DNA of 64,000 bases, taken from positions 154,167,718 through 154,231,717 of the forward strand of contig NC_079134.1 of NCBI RefSeq assembly GCF_945859705.1. Reading direction: 5' to 3'. The notes under the pieces were generated by a model. It saw nothing but the letters and a program-made list of their open reading frames with translations, did no database searches and was not told the origin of the DNA. The stretch comes from Episyrphus balteatus. Lineage: Eukaryota; Arthropoda; Insecta; Diptera; Syrphidae. Positions 10,894-21,561 of the stretch are shown one piece after another. Position numbers and translations under genes: made by a program. The first letter of the stretch is position 1. Every line of letters starts with the position of its first letter.

Positions 10894-11123
10894 AGAAAGA
10901 AAGGTAGGCCTAAAAACTCCTGGTACAAGCAAATGCAAAACCACCAGCAATCAGTTGGCCTTAGAAATGGAACAATACAAAACCGGGAGGCTTGCCGCCG
11001 ATTTCTGAGGTCAACCCGGCGAACCCCACAGGCGGATCACTAGTGTGAAGCAGTTACGTGGGATAGTTATGATCCCCTCGACATCGAGATCATAACAGCG
11101 CCGAGAAAAAGGAAGAAGAAGAA
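10894..11123 (+). mobile_element. 5'-truncated LINE insertion with 16-bp target-site duplication
   Basis: Flanked by perfect direct repeats TTACAGATACGGGTAT at 10878-10893 and 11124-11139. The insert opens with the last 46 codons of a non-LTR ORF2: the GRPK..W motif, then a basic segment with RRFLRSTRRTPQADH before TAG (about 10906-11043). This is the C-terminal signature seen in many LINE reverse transcriptases. A short 3' UTR and a GAA-rich tail (11110-11123) follow. Extreme 5' truncation plus a long target duplication is what target-primed reverse transcription leaves. Confidence 0.85.
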
Positions 11124-11139
11124 TTACAGATACGGGTAT

Positions 11140-12276
11140 TCCAGATTTTCCTATCCGATAGTTGTTTGAAGGTGCCTATTGACTTCGTAGCTGGAAAGAT
11201 TTCATAGAACTAGATTTCCTAGTTTTTTCGTTCATAAAGATACTTAGCCCTGGTGGTTAGTAGCTACTCAAGTTGCAAAAGAAACAGAATACACAAAGAT
11301 AAATTCGAAAATTGCAATCTTTAGAGAATGATATAATCTCTCCGGAAAGGGATTTTACAATAGCCACCAGAATGAATTTATTCGTATCCGATTTCTGTTG
11401 GAGCAACTCTCCAAACCTCTAAACAAATCGTCTTCGATGGTTGGTTTGTTGAAGAACTGAACGATCTAGCGCAAGTCTCAATGGAAAACATGAGCAAAAT
11501 GAACTAGTCTATGTTGAGGAGAACTTCTACTATATGTTATAAGGATATGTTAATGGACAAATAGGTCCCCATGTAAGCTACAGTCTCTATGCTGTGCACT
11601 CCCCATTGAATTGTAGAAGCTTTTCGGGGTCGTGTCACTAGCCAAGGCTTTAGCATTAATCCTTCAAACCCGAAGTTGATTGAAAGAAGCTATATATACA
11701 ATGGGGTAGTGTCATCATAAGTAAGTAAGTCCTTACTCAAGAAACTACGAGGTAAACTTTAAATAGGTAATCTACAAAAATTAAAAATCACAAAATAAGA
11801 GAAAGCAAATAGGGATAGAACTGAAGGAAGGTAAGTACTTTGGTTTCACAAGATCCATGTTTTAATTTAGGATTTCGTTTATTGCTGTGACTCATTTCAT
11901 TTGAAACTTAAAAACATCTAAATACATTCGCGATAGCAATTAGTTTACTCTAACCCCACTGCATGCGACTTCTAATGCCCACCTCCTTATCGTTTGTTGT
12001 AGCAATTACAGCAATAAAGGCGAATCGCTACTGAAAAAAACTATATGCTTACGATTACCACAACGACAACGATAAAAGATAAGGCATATATTTGTATATT
12101 ATGCAAACTAAGTCTAATTAAACTTTTTTAAATTGTTGTTTGCTCAATTTTTTATTGTTTTTTTTTAAGAAACCCCATTTTCACAACAAAAATAGATAAA
12201 ACAAATATTAAGAACATAGAAAAGTAAAACAATCAAACAAAGACGGAAGCAGCGGCGACTTACGAAAAAGAAAGCC
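11140..12276. other. Intergenic sequence, nothing recognised
   Basis: Less AT-rich than its surroundings (11150-11720) and possibly an old element, but no domain, terminus or long frame can be supported. Confidence 0.35.
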
Positions 12277-13549
12277 AGTCCGGTCAAAATAGACATTCAA
12301 CCCAGAAATAATTCGCAAAGTGCTGAAAATTGGTACAGAGCATTTAAATGTCGATTGAAGTAAAATGTCAAAAGTCCCCAAAACTGCCTTGTGTGCATAA
12401 AAAGTTATTCAAGGTTAATTGTCGAAAATGTAGGTTATTCGTATATAACTTTGAAACGGGCGAACTTATCAAAAAAAAAGCATATCGATGACTTGTAGGT
12501 TTTGTAATTCCCTAAAAAAAATGTTATGCATTTTTTTTTTTTCTACGAGATATCGTTTAGAAGATATCGTGGTTTTAAAATGTGTCGAATGTCGAAAATA
12601 TCGGTTTTTTGTCTATTACTCTTAAACGAAAAAAAACTAGTAAATAATGTGGTCCTTTCAGGGTTACCTCTGAAAAATGTTGGAAGGACTCATAAAAAGG
12701 AGTCCTGGCTGGAAAAAAGGAGTCCCATCAAAACTTCAAGTAAAACATCATAATTTTTCACCGTTATAATTCAATATGTTTGGTTTATACAAAAATTAAC
12801 AAAAAAGTTCTCTTTAAACAAAACATAAATAAATATTCATAGAACACAACTTAAACTTAAAAAAAAATGACTTAGGTTTATGTCAATTTTCTTGAAAAAT
12901 AGGTACTAGTTAATCTCTAGAAAACAACAATTAGGTTTACTAAGAGAAAATAAACAGTTTCTATTATAGTCAAAACAAAACTCTCAGTATTATATTTATG
13001 TACACTAAAGCGAAAAAAATAACTATTTTAATAGTCAAAACCGGATTTTATTTCTAATAATTTGTATTCTTCAATAACTTTTTCTGGATGAAGAGTAAAG
13101 TTGGGATATTCAGATATCAAAGAAAAATAGTTAAAACCAGAGATACCCAGAAGGGCATCGGAAGCTTTAATCAAGGGGCACGGTAGTGCCCAGCCAAGTT
13201 CTCTAGCAACTTTGGCACTACACCCTTATTAACAGGAAACAACTCAGGCCATTTTCGACCTCCCTTTTACTTCCATACCAAAGATGTCAAAAATTTCAAA
13301 CTCGCTTCATTTGTTAAGCTGGTAAAAACCAAGCACCTCACAAAATTTCAGGTACTTACGATAAGTAGTTTCTGAGATATAGGGCCTCAAAAATCGCAAA
13401 AACCGTAACTAACTCACTGATTCACTGACTCACTGACAGATCATCAAAATTATGGAGAACTTCCCGCTATTGTAGAAACTTGTTATTTGGCACGTTGATG
13501 GGCCTTGTGGTGTATACAAAGGGAAAAATCGAAAATTTGAGATTTTCAA

Positions 13550-13880
13550 TTCAGGGGGCGTGGTAACCGCCCATTTTCGCTTAATTTACATCAAATATTT
13601 TTGAGCACTTCTGATCTGATAATTGTAAAACCTTAAAACTTGAAAAATGCTAGAACTGGGTAGTTTATACAAAGAGAAAAATTTAAAATTTGAGAATTTT
13701 AGCCAGGGGGCGTGGTAAACACCCATTTTCAATTAATTTTCATCAAATATTATAGAGCACTTCTAACTATCGTAGAATCTTGAAATTTGGTAGAATGTTA
13801 GGCCCGGTAGTTTATACCAAAGAAAAAATTTAAAATTTGAGAATTTTAGACAAGGGGCGTGGTAATCGCCCATTTTCTCT
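13550..13880 (+). repeat. Three tandem ~150-bp units
   Basis: Three diverged units each starting with a GGGGCGTGGTAA..GCCCATTTTC block (near 13556, 13708 and 13855) followed by 'atcaaatatt', 'agagcacttct' and 'aaaatttgagaatttt'. Preceded by related single-copy text from about 13140. Confidence 0.75.
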
Positions 13881-14117
13881 GAATTTTCATCAATTATAGA
13901 GATTTTATATTCTACAGCAAAACCTTGCAAAAAGTAGTGAAATCACAACAAAAACATTACTGTTAAAAAAAGAGCCAAGCTCTCCTATGTTGAAATTATG
14001 CTGTCACAAAAAGTACTGAAATGTTAAAGTATACCAAGTTCTAAAGCTTGGCTTTAAATTTGTATAAATAAAATTTTGATTGTTTTCTTAGCAATTTTTC
14101 AAATAGCCTTAAAAATC

Positions 14118-15290
14118 GGTTAGGTTAGGTTATGTTAGGTAGAAATGGCTGTCAGGAAAACGACTGACACACTTAGACCATTTATTGGTCCGCTGTGATA
14201 CCATGATTTTGTAAGGAAATTCCTCACTAATTAAACCAGTTGGAGCTTTTAATGAAGCGGTAAAGGTTGAAGATGTCAGTATTGATTAGTTCACTAGTAT
14301 CTTCAAAGAAATATTTTTCCAAGTATTTTTTACGTCTACTGGAAAGGGCAGGACATGAGCAGAGAAGATGTTGGATTGTTTCTTCTTCTTCCTCATCAAG
14401 GCAACTTCTACAGAAGTCGTTAGAGATTACGACAAGTCTTATGGCGTGTCTACCTATGAGACAGTGTCCTGTTAAGACACCTATTACAGAGCTGATATGC
14501 AATCTGCTTAGAGACAATAAATTTTTTGAACGTTTTGGATCTAGCCTAGGCCAGATCTGCTTGGTCGTTTGGCAAGTTATAATGTTTGACCATCGTATGT
14601 TTGTTGCCTCTATAGCTTCTTGCTTCAGCATAAGTTTGCACGTTGCGATTGGTATACCAATATTTGACTTATTGGGTAAAATTAGTATTAGAGTTCCATT
14701 TCTGGCGAGTTCGTCTGCTTCACAGTTTCCCAGAATATCTCTGTGACACGGCACCCAAAAGAGGTGAATGTTAAACTGTTCTGACATCTCCATGAGAGAT
14801 GATCGACAGTCGCGGGCAGTTACGGACTTTGTGGAAAACGATTCAGATATCACGTTTTCTTTGAGTCAAGTCAATACTTCTTTAATCGCCATTATTTCCG
14901 CTTGGAACACGCTGCAGTGATTAGGGAGACGGAAGGAGAGACTAACATTAAGTCTATCTGAGTAAACCCCGCCACCCATTCCGTCATTGGTTTTAGAACC
15001 ATCTGTGTAGAAATGAATTGAATCATCTCTCAGAAATTCGGCATTGTCCTATTCTGATCTATTTGGGATGGTGACTTCATAATTATTGCCAAAAACCAAT
15101 TGTGGGGTGGTGTAGTCGGAGTGACTGTGGATTGATCCGAATGAATTCAGAATATTTGTGTGACCAATAGAGTTATTGGTCCATTGAGAGATGGCTTGGA
15201 GTCTTATAGCAGTGCTCGCGGCCACCAGCTTGCTAAATATATCTATGGGTGGAAGATTGAGTAATATATCAAGAGCGGCGGAAGGTAATT
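14118..15290 (-). mobile_element. 3' fragment of a Jockey/Loa-type LINE (RNase H plus zinc knuckle)
   Basis: The minus strand reads, from 15290, an RT thumb segment (LDILLNLPPIDIFSKL), then an RNase H domain starting at DGSKTNDGMGGG with the first catalytic aspartate, the EIMAI block with the catalytic glutamate, and after one stop VPCHRDILGNCEADELA with the last catalytic aspartate. A C-terminal knuckle CRSCLDEEEEETIQHLLCSC follows. The frame is broken by stops near 15057 and 14868, so it is a pseudogene. The element's 3' end is the AACCTAACCTAA-like tract at 14118-14140 (plus strand GGTTAGGTTAGG). Confidence 0.85.
14227..14853 (-). pseudogene. RNase H / C-terminal knuckle frame of the LINE
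   Basis: A 208-codon open remnant of ORF2. It carries the end of RNase H (VPCHRDILGN, then EADELA) and a CX2C..HX4C-type knuckle (CRSC, HLLCSC). The catalytic N-terminal half of the domain is upstream, across a stop codon. Confidence 0.8.
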
Positions 15291-15836
15291 TAAAGAAAAA
15301 ATATCATTGATATGACATATGTCAGGAAGTAGAGGTAAATGAAATAAGTGCTGTATTTTTTTTAAATTTTGGCGGAACTACATTCGAAATGAGCCCTTTA
15401 AAAAAAAATGTTGCAGAGGAACCCATAAAAAAGTGAAGTAGGTTTTAGCTTCAAGCGATTTTGAATGCATTCATATAACATAATTTAATAAATATTTCTG
15501 TGTTTATAAAAAAAGAGTCTCAAATCTGTAAATGGAGTCAAATTTTAATGATTTTTAAAAAGAAGAGTCCTGGAGTCCCAGCGATTTTAAGGAGTCACAG
15601 GGACTCTTAGGGCCATTTTTTTTTCACTCGGAGTTGAACATAACTTGAGGATTTTTGTCCTCAACTTCCGAATTCGGTTTTATTCACTCCAAGTTGAGGT
15701 TTTTAACTTTCGATTTTAAACTTGAGAGTTGATCAACTTCCAGTTTTCTCAACTAGAAGTTTGCTGACCAAAGTTGAGAGTTTGCTTCAGATTTTTTTTT
15801 TCAATTTTTCTGTCAAAATGTTGTTGGCAGTTATTA

Positions 15837-15971
15837 GCTGCGTTCCTTTGGAAATATTTATCTACTTTTTAGTACTTAAAGCTGCTTTGAACTACTTTTT
15901 CAGTATAGCAAAGTAGATCAAAGTAGTTTTAAGTACTAAAAAGTAGATAAATATTTCCAAAGGAACGCAGC
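15837..15971. mobile_element. 135-bp nearly perfect palindromic MITE, copy 1
   Basis: The two halves are reverse complements over almost their whole length: GCTGCGTTCCTTTGGAAATA at the left, TATTTCCAAAGGAACGCAGC at the right, with TA on both sides. TA targets and a hairpin structure suggest a Tc1/mariner-type MITE. Confidence 0.85.
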
Positions 15972-16146
15972 TATTGTGTTAACGAATTAATATTCCAAAG
16001 CAAACAAAAATCAAAAAAGCAAACAAACCGAAAAATTAAACACAAAATAAAATACAAATATGCTATCGAAATGACGGATTCAAATTTTAATTTAAATAAA
16101 TGTCAGTTTTTGTTTCATATTTCATAAATATCCCAGGCCCAGGGAT

Positions 16147-17875
16147 CAGGGATGCCATTCTAGCGACTTTGTCGCTAGATCTAGCGACATTTCAACTTCT
16201 TCCGCGACAAAAAATATTTTGATGTCGCTAGATTATTTCAAGCGACTTTTGAAGCCAAATTTTTGAAGGTGAACATTGTGATCCATTTGAACTTTTAAAT
16301 TCTTTAATTTTCTTACTGCGATCACTATGTAGCGGTATTATTATTCCCGATGTTATTAAGACTGACAAAGACTATTTAATTTGCGATATTGAAAACAATT
16401 TTTTGACACACCCATACCTGGTTTATATATTTCAATCTAAAATAGAATCTAAATTGGATATCAGCAAAATAAATGCTGTAAAAAGTAATCTTTTACAATT
16501 AAGTTGATAAAAGAGATACAAATAAAATGCACGACTGGGTCGCACGAACTTGCTCTTGGAGTTAAAGTTGCTTTTAATTTTTAAGACTTTTTATATAGAA
16601 ATTTGGAAAAAAAATAAAATTCGTTTAAAAAAAAAATAAAATAAAATCTGAAATTCAATTGCCCTCCAAAACAAGTATGCAGTTTTGATTGATATATTAA
16701 CATACATTTTTAGAAAAAAAAATTTCAAAATCGTTAGAGCCGTTTTTAAAAAAACTAATTTTTTATAAATAATTTTTTGGAAAAAAAGTTTTAAAATAAA
16801 ATTGGTATGCCATTTTTTAGAAATCACTAATCAACACCTAAAAACAAAATTTCAAAAAAATTGAATGTCCCGTTTTCGAAAATTTGATTTTTCAAAAAAA
16901 AATTTTCAAAATTTTTTTAAAAATCCAAAAATTATTTTTTTCGAAATTTTATTTTTGGCTTATATTTAAATTATATAAATGCTTCTTCACAAAAAGTTTC
17001 GTTGAAATCAAATAAGCAGTTTTGGAGCAAATCGGATTTGAAAAAAGCGGTTCTATGGCAGGTACCGTTTATAATGATTTTCAAAAAAAAAATTTTTATT
17101 GAAACATAGACCTTAGCTTAAAACTAACATTTGAATTTTTTAAACAAAATCGTTGGAGCCGTTTTTGAGATATTTTAATTTTACTAAAATCGGTATATGA
17201 CAAGTACCGTTATTTTTGGTCCAAAAAAATTAATTCCAAAAACTCCTCTGGAGAGTCGCCAAATAACGCTACATACCAAGTTTGACATTAATCGGTCCAT
17301 CCGTTTAGGCTGTAGCTCCTTATACAGACAGACAGACTGACAGACAGACAGACGGACTTCCGGGACCCACTTTTTTGGCATTGTCTACCATCGTAATGTC
17401 ATGGAAAAATGTTATCTCAACTTTTTTTTTCTGTACGAATGCATAACTTGATATATAGTACCTATATAGCAAGTAAAAATGGTTCTAAGCAATTACATTG
17501 CTTTAGAAAAAATGCAATTGTTGGCAGTTCAAAATGCGTTAAGAGCTGTAAAAGATAGAAAGATCGATCAATAACTGAAAATAATGCTGTTGAAGTTCTT
17601 GCAACTGAGAATATTGAAGAAATCGATAGTGATCTTTTTGTATGTGATTCAGAATAAATACTAAGTATTTTATTCCAAAAGATTTAAGAATTATCTAGAT
17701 ATCGAAATAACTATTAACAATGAGACTGAATTATTTTTTGTTTTTTGTTACTCTAGCCCTAAGTTTGTTTTTTACAATTTTTTTCTAGCGACTTTTTGTC
17801 TTCAGAATTTCAGCCAATCTAGCGACTTTTAGGGGTTGGCCTAGCGACTTTTCATTTCAGCTTGTGGCAACACTG
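16147..17875. mobile_element. hAT-like element with perfect 8-bp target duplication CCAGGGAT
   Basis: Starts CAGGGATGCCA and ends in the reverse complement of CAGTGTTGCCA; flanked by CCAGGGAT at 16139-16146 and 17876-17883. Subterminal CTAGCGAC words repeat in both ends (16162-16250 and 17787-17850). Internal stretches 16260-16515 and 17490-17660 look like the two sides of old sequence split by a family A repeat. No transposase recognised. Confidence 0.85.
16527..17485 (+). repeat. Dispersed repeat family A inside the hAT element
   Basis: Left end ATGCACGACTGGGTCGCACG then AACTTGCTCTTG; interior 'cgttagagccgttttt' and 'ggcaggtaccgtt'; GACA microsatellite (17328-17352); 'ttggcattgtctaccatcg'; right end ACTTG..GCAAGTAAAAAT. 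Same block order as 2055-3030. Confidence 0.8.
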
Positions 17876-17913
17876 CCAGGGATATTTTTCAAACTTGAAG
17901 TTGGCTAACTTAA

Positions 17914-18590
17914 AGCTGAAACACAATCACGCTTTGCCGTCGATTTTGACAACTGCGAAAAGTTCAACTATAGGAAATCTGTGTATCCTCACACAATGAC
18001 GCTTTTCTTACGTACGCTTTTTTTGACAAACGTAAGGAAACGTAAGAAAGCGAGCAAAAGTTCAACCAGACTGAACTTTTGCTCGCTTTCTGACATTTAA
18101 CAGACATAGTTACAGTCACCCACATTATTATTGCGCCAAATGTGAATAAAAAAAAATAAATTATTGCAAAACTATGTGTGTTTTTTAATTTCTCTATATA
18201 GATTTTGCACAAAAAAAACGACATCGAGATATTTTAAATCAAAACAATTTACGTATTAAAAACAAAAAAAAATTAATGATGTTTTAGACTAAGTTTTATT
18301 GTTAAAAACAATATATTTTGATTGGTTTTGTTTTTATAACTATAGGATTAAAGAATAAACAAATTTCTATGCATTTTTTAAACACATTAATATCCTTTTT
18401 CATTTTTCCACAATTTAATCAAGATAGAGACTTGGCCCAATAATTTTGTGAGTGACTGTGTTTTTTTTATTTGACAGCAGATTTTATGTTGCAATCAGCT
18501 GTTCAAAGTCAAAGTGACAGAAGCGCGCTTTGAGGATTTCTCAACGTAACGCAACGAAGCGACGCTCTAAAGCGTGATTGTGTTTCAGCT
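17914..18590. mobile_element. Inverted-repeat element AGCTGAAACACAATCACGCT with internal hairpin
   Basis: AGCTGAAACACAATCACGCT at 17914 is mirrored by its reverse complement ending at 18590. Inside, 18047-18064 and 18072-18089 form a perfect 18-bp hairpin with a 7-nt loop (AAAGCGAGCAAAAGTTCA arm). Confidence 0.7.
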
Positions 18591-18854
18591 TTTAGATCTT
18601 CAACTGGAGAGTTGAGAAAATAATTAGTGAATAAAAAAGAAATTACAACTTGCGTTTCAACTCTCGAGTTAAGGTCAACTCTCAGGTTGGAAAACTCGAG
18701 AGTTTACTTCAAGTTGAGCAATAGTGAAAAAAATGGCCCTTAAGAGCCCCAAAGTTAACCCTGGGTCCTTTAAATAACTACATTTTTTGTTTTTTGTTAA
18801 ATTCAGCAAATTATTTCTGGGTTAGCCTTTTTTATGTTTATTTTGTCTGGACTA

Positions 18855-20080
18855 TTATTAAGCAACTACATGCTTTTTTGTTTTATCAATTCACAAATTG
18901 ACCCATCGTCGTCCTCGACTAGCAGCTGTTGTTGTTATTTTTTTTTGGTATTGTATTTTGCTGAATGAGCAAACACACAAACAGGAAAGACAATAAACAA
19001 CTCGGTTTGGGTAAAATCAATAAAAAACAAAAGCCTTATCATGCAGTTTATTTCAGTTGAGCTAAACAGATTTATGACAAAACCCAGACACCTGTCTGGC
19101 TGTTTTTGAAATCAAAGAAAAATCCACTGAAAAACTGCTCTAGAACATATGGAATCTTTAGAGTTTCACTTTCTTTTAGTTGACAGTTTTAAATTTGGCA
19201 ACAAAACTAAAACAAAATTTAGGTCATTTGAATAAATTATTTAAGTCTTTTTTTGTGACTAACAAAATTAACTTTATTTGGAAATTTTAGGTACCTTTGT
19301 TTTTTTGATTCCCACAGCGACAGTAAATAGACAAAAAAAAAAAAAACAGTCGTCACTCGTCACTTTTGTCGGAAGAGAAAATACCTTTTCTGGGTTCCAA
19401 GCAATTTGAGGCTTTTTTTACATTTTTTTTTCTTTGGAGATTATTTAATCTCCTTGCGGATATGATTAAATGGCAATCATGGGTGAACCTCAATTAAAAC
19501 AGAGGACATTTACCTTTTTCATGCGCAAAATATTATTTTATACAATTTTTGTTATTTTTGTATACTTTTTCATTCAGATTTGTATAGAAGTTTTTTTCTC
19601 TTCTTCATAGAGAAGCCATGTTTTTACAGAAAAGAGATGAATCAAACCCACGATGGTAATTGTAATTTGTAATTTGTTTCAAGTTATTTTAATACTTTTG
19701 TTAACAAACAAATTGAATAATTTTTAATAAAAAGAAAAATAGATAAAAAATATACGTACTCCACACCCACAAGAGACGGAAAAAAAAATAACAACGAATG
19801 GATGACGACGGAGACGGTCGGTCGTTCCGCTCGCAGAAAAAAATATATTTTGTAGTTACTTTTTTTTCTGTGTTTCTCTTTTTTTGGTTTTTTTTTGATG
19901 ATGAGAAACGTCAACAACATTTTTGGGTAATTTTTTTTTGACGTTTATTTCAATGTACTCAAATAGAGGGTATTTATTTATTAATAAGGGGATATTTGTA
20001 TGTGATTATTTTGTACAGCGGTTGTGTAAGCTCAGTGATGCCAAGTGCAAACATTGATTGGTGGAGTCCGTGCGGCACCT
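18855..20080. other. Intergenic sequence upstream of the putative promoter
   Basis: No gene found. Moderately GC-richer patches (18900-18945, 19790-19840) with CGACGA/GTCGTC words stand out from the AT-rich background. Confidence 0.35.
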
Positions 20081-20310
20081 GGCGGCCATCGCGGAACCCT
20101 CAAAGTGATATAGATTTTTCAGTTCGACGTTTTGAGCCTAGTATGCAGCTGAAGCGAAACGAAAAGTTTTGAAGTCTCCAAAATCAACAGCGAACATCTT
20201 AACAAAGCGAAGTAAAAATAATAAAAATACAAATTAAAAAAAATCAAGAAAAAACACCAGAAAATAAGTTTAAAAGCAAAAACAAAACAAATTTAACGAA
20301 ATTTTGAATG
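20081..20310 (+). promoter_or_regulatory. Putative initiator and 5' UTR of an unplaced plus-strand transcript
   Basis: Position 20119 onward reads TTCAGTTCGACG, a good match to the insect initiator TCAGTY, followed by about 150 nt rich in AAGCGAAA/CAAAACAAA words, the composition typical of fly 5' UTRs. An approximate downstream element (AGCTG) sits near +27. No coding exon could be attached, so this rests on composition and motif only. Confidence 0.3.
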
Positions 20311-21134
20311 TAAAATTTTCTTTTCGCTTCAGATGTGTACTAGGCTTTATTCTAAATCTACTTAGCTAAATCCTGGATTTAGAGTAGGTGGAATCATAGT
20401 ACATATAACTCTCCGATTTCGGCGGATTAGCTGTGGTTCAAGTTTGGTTCAAACATAACTTAAGCTATTTCAATTGGACCTTGAACCACCCGACTAACAA
20501 ATTTGCTCCTATAAAGCTTTACAGGTGTTAATATAGCTCCTATAAAGCTTTATAGAAGTGATATTGTTTGTTGGGCAGTGCTTAACTGCACCCTTAACAC
20601 CGATTTCAGCAGATACAAGTTGCTGAACCACGGATTAAATATTTGTACAACTGGCCCTAAGCAATTACCATGTTAAAAGCAACAACACCTTAGCCCTTCG
20701 GACTTAGTTGTTTAGCCCGGGCTTAACTTCTTGAACAGTTTTAAATCCGTGCTACCAAATTGATTTTTTTCATAAATTGCTTAGAATTTTTTTAAAAACG
20801 TGAAAATTGACGTTTGAAATATGACAAAATGTATGAAACTAGTTTTGCTAGCATACATTTTTGAATTTATTTATAAAACATACATGAAATTACAAGAAAA
20901 ACTCGAAAGCGAAAAATATCGACAACTCTAAATTTTTGTTGTGTCTGCTGTTTGCGGAATATTCAAGGTACAGTGCTGCCAAGATGTCAGGTTAAGCCCC
21001 GAGGCGTTTTTTGTCCTGTTAAGACCGGTTGTAATAAAAAAACACACCTAAAGTACACTTAGAGAAAAAAAAGTCACATATAACTGGGCTCCGCTAAAGA
21101 CGATCTTTGGCATAATTTCTAGGTTTCAATATTA
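20311..21134. other. Intergenic sequence with short local repeats
   Basis: A doubled 'agctcctataaagcttta' (about 20500-20550) is visible and the area 20360-20760 may be an old MITE. No gene. Confidence 0.35.
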
Positions 21135-21270
21135 GCTGCGTTCCTTTGGAAATATTTATCTACTGCTTAGTACTTAAAGCTACTTTGAACTACTTTTTCA
21201 GTATAGCAAAAGTAGTTCCAAGTAGTTTTAAGTACTAAGCAGTAGATAAATATTTCCAAAGGAACGCAGC
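21135..21270. mobile_element. Palindromic MITE, copy 2
   Basis: Same ends (GCTGCGTTCCTTTGGAAATA) and TA flanks as 15837-15971; the halves again pair almost completely and the two copies differ at only a few positions. Confidence 0.85.
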
Positions 21271-21561
21271 TATTTGTTATTTTTTTGTTATAATAACAAA
21301 TAAAATAACTGCATTTAATAAAAACAAGCAAAAATGAGTCCAAATTTAACAGAAACTTTTTTTTTTTAGCTTGGGAAGGCTTTATTGCAAAAGAAAGATA
21401 CTACGAACAACGAACTGGTAGTATCATAGCTGGTAATTTTATTTTTTCAAACGTAGGTAATTAAAAATACTTTAAAGTCTATAGATTAAAAATTGCCGGT
21501 GTTGCCGTATTGTTTTTTAAAATTAAAATTAAATTTTTTTTTAACAAAACAATATTTTTGC

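Larger units (their letters stand above)
15610..18739. mobile_element. TIR element GGGCCATTTTTTT.., TTA target duplication
   Basis: Left end GGGCCATTTTTTTTTCACTC, right end the reverse complement of GGGCCATTTTTTTCACTAT; both are flanked by TTA (15607-15609, 18740-18742). Subterminal sequence is rich in CAACTT/AAGTTGA words in both orientations. Three-base TWA duplications with GGGCC ends are typical of PIF/Harbinger-type MITEs. It contains a palindromic MITE, a hAT element and another inverted-repeat element. Confidence 0.65.
12277..18854. mobile_element. Outer foldback element, AGTCCGGTCAAA-type ends, split by nested insertions
   Basis: Left end AGTCCGGTCAAAATAGACAT (12277) followed by 'acccagaaataattcgc'; the right end near 18811-18854, reverse complemented, reads AGTCCAGACAAAATAAACAT followed by 'acccagaaataatttgc'. 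The 36077-37188 element carries related ends. The arms are now 6.5 kb apart because later elements inserted between them. Family assignment is open; no clean target duplication was seen. Confidence 0.5.

Noticed and set aside
14118..14140. GGTTAGGTTAGG looks like the insect telomere repeat
   Set aside because: Only a few imperfect units, located exactly at the 3' end of a minus-strand LINE fragment; it is the element's tail, and flies lack TTAGG telomeres.
14267..14746. 159-aa plus-strand frame
   Set aside because: Shadow of the LINE RNase H region on the opposite strand.
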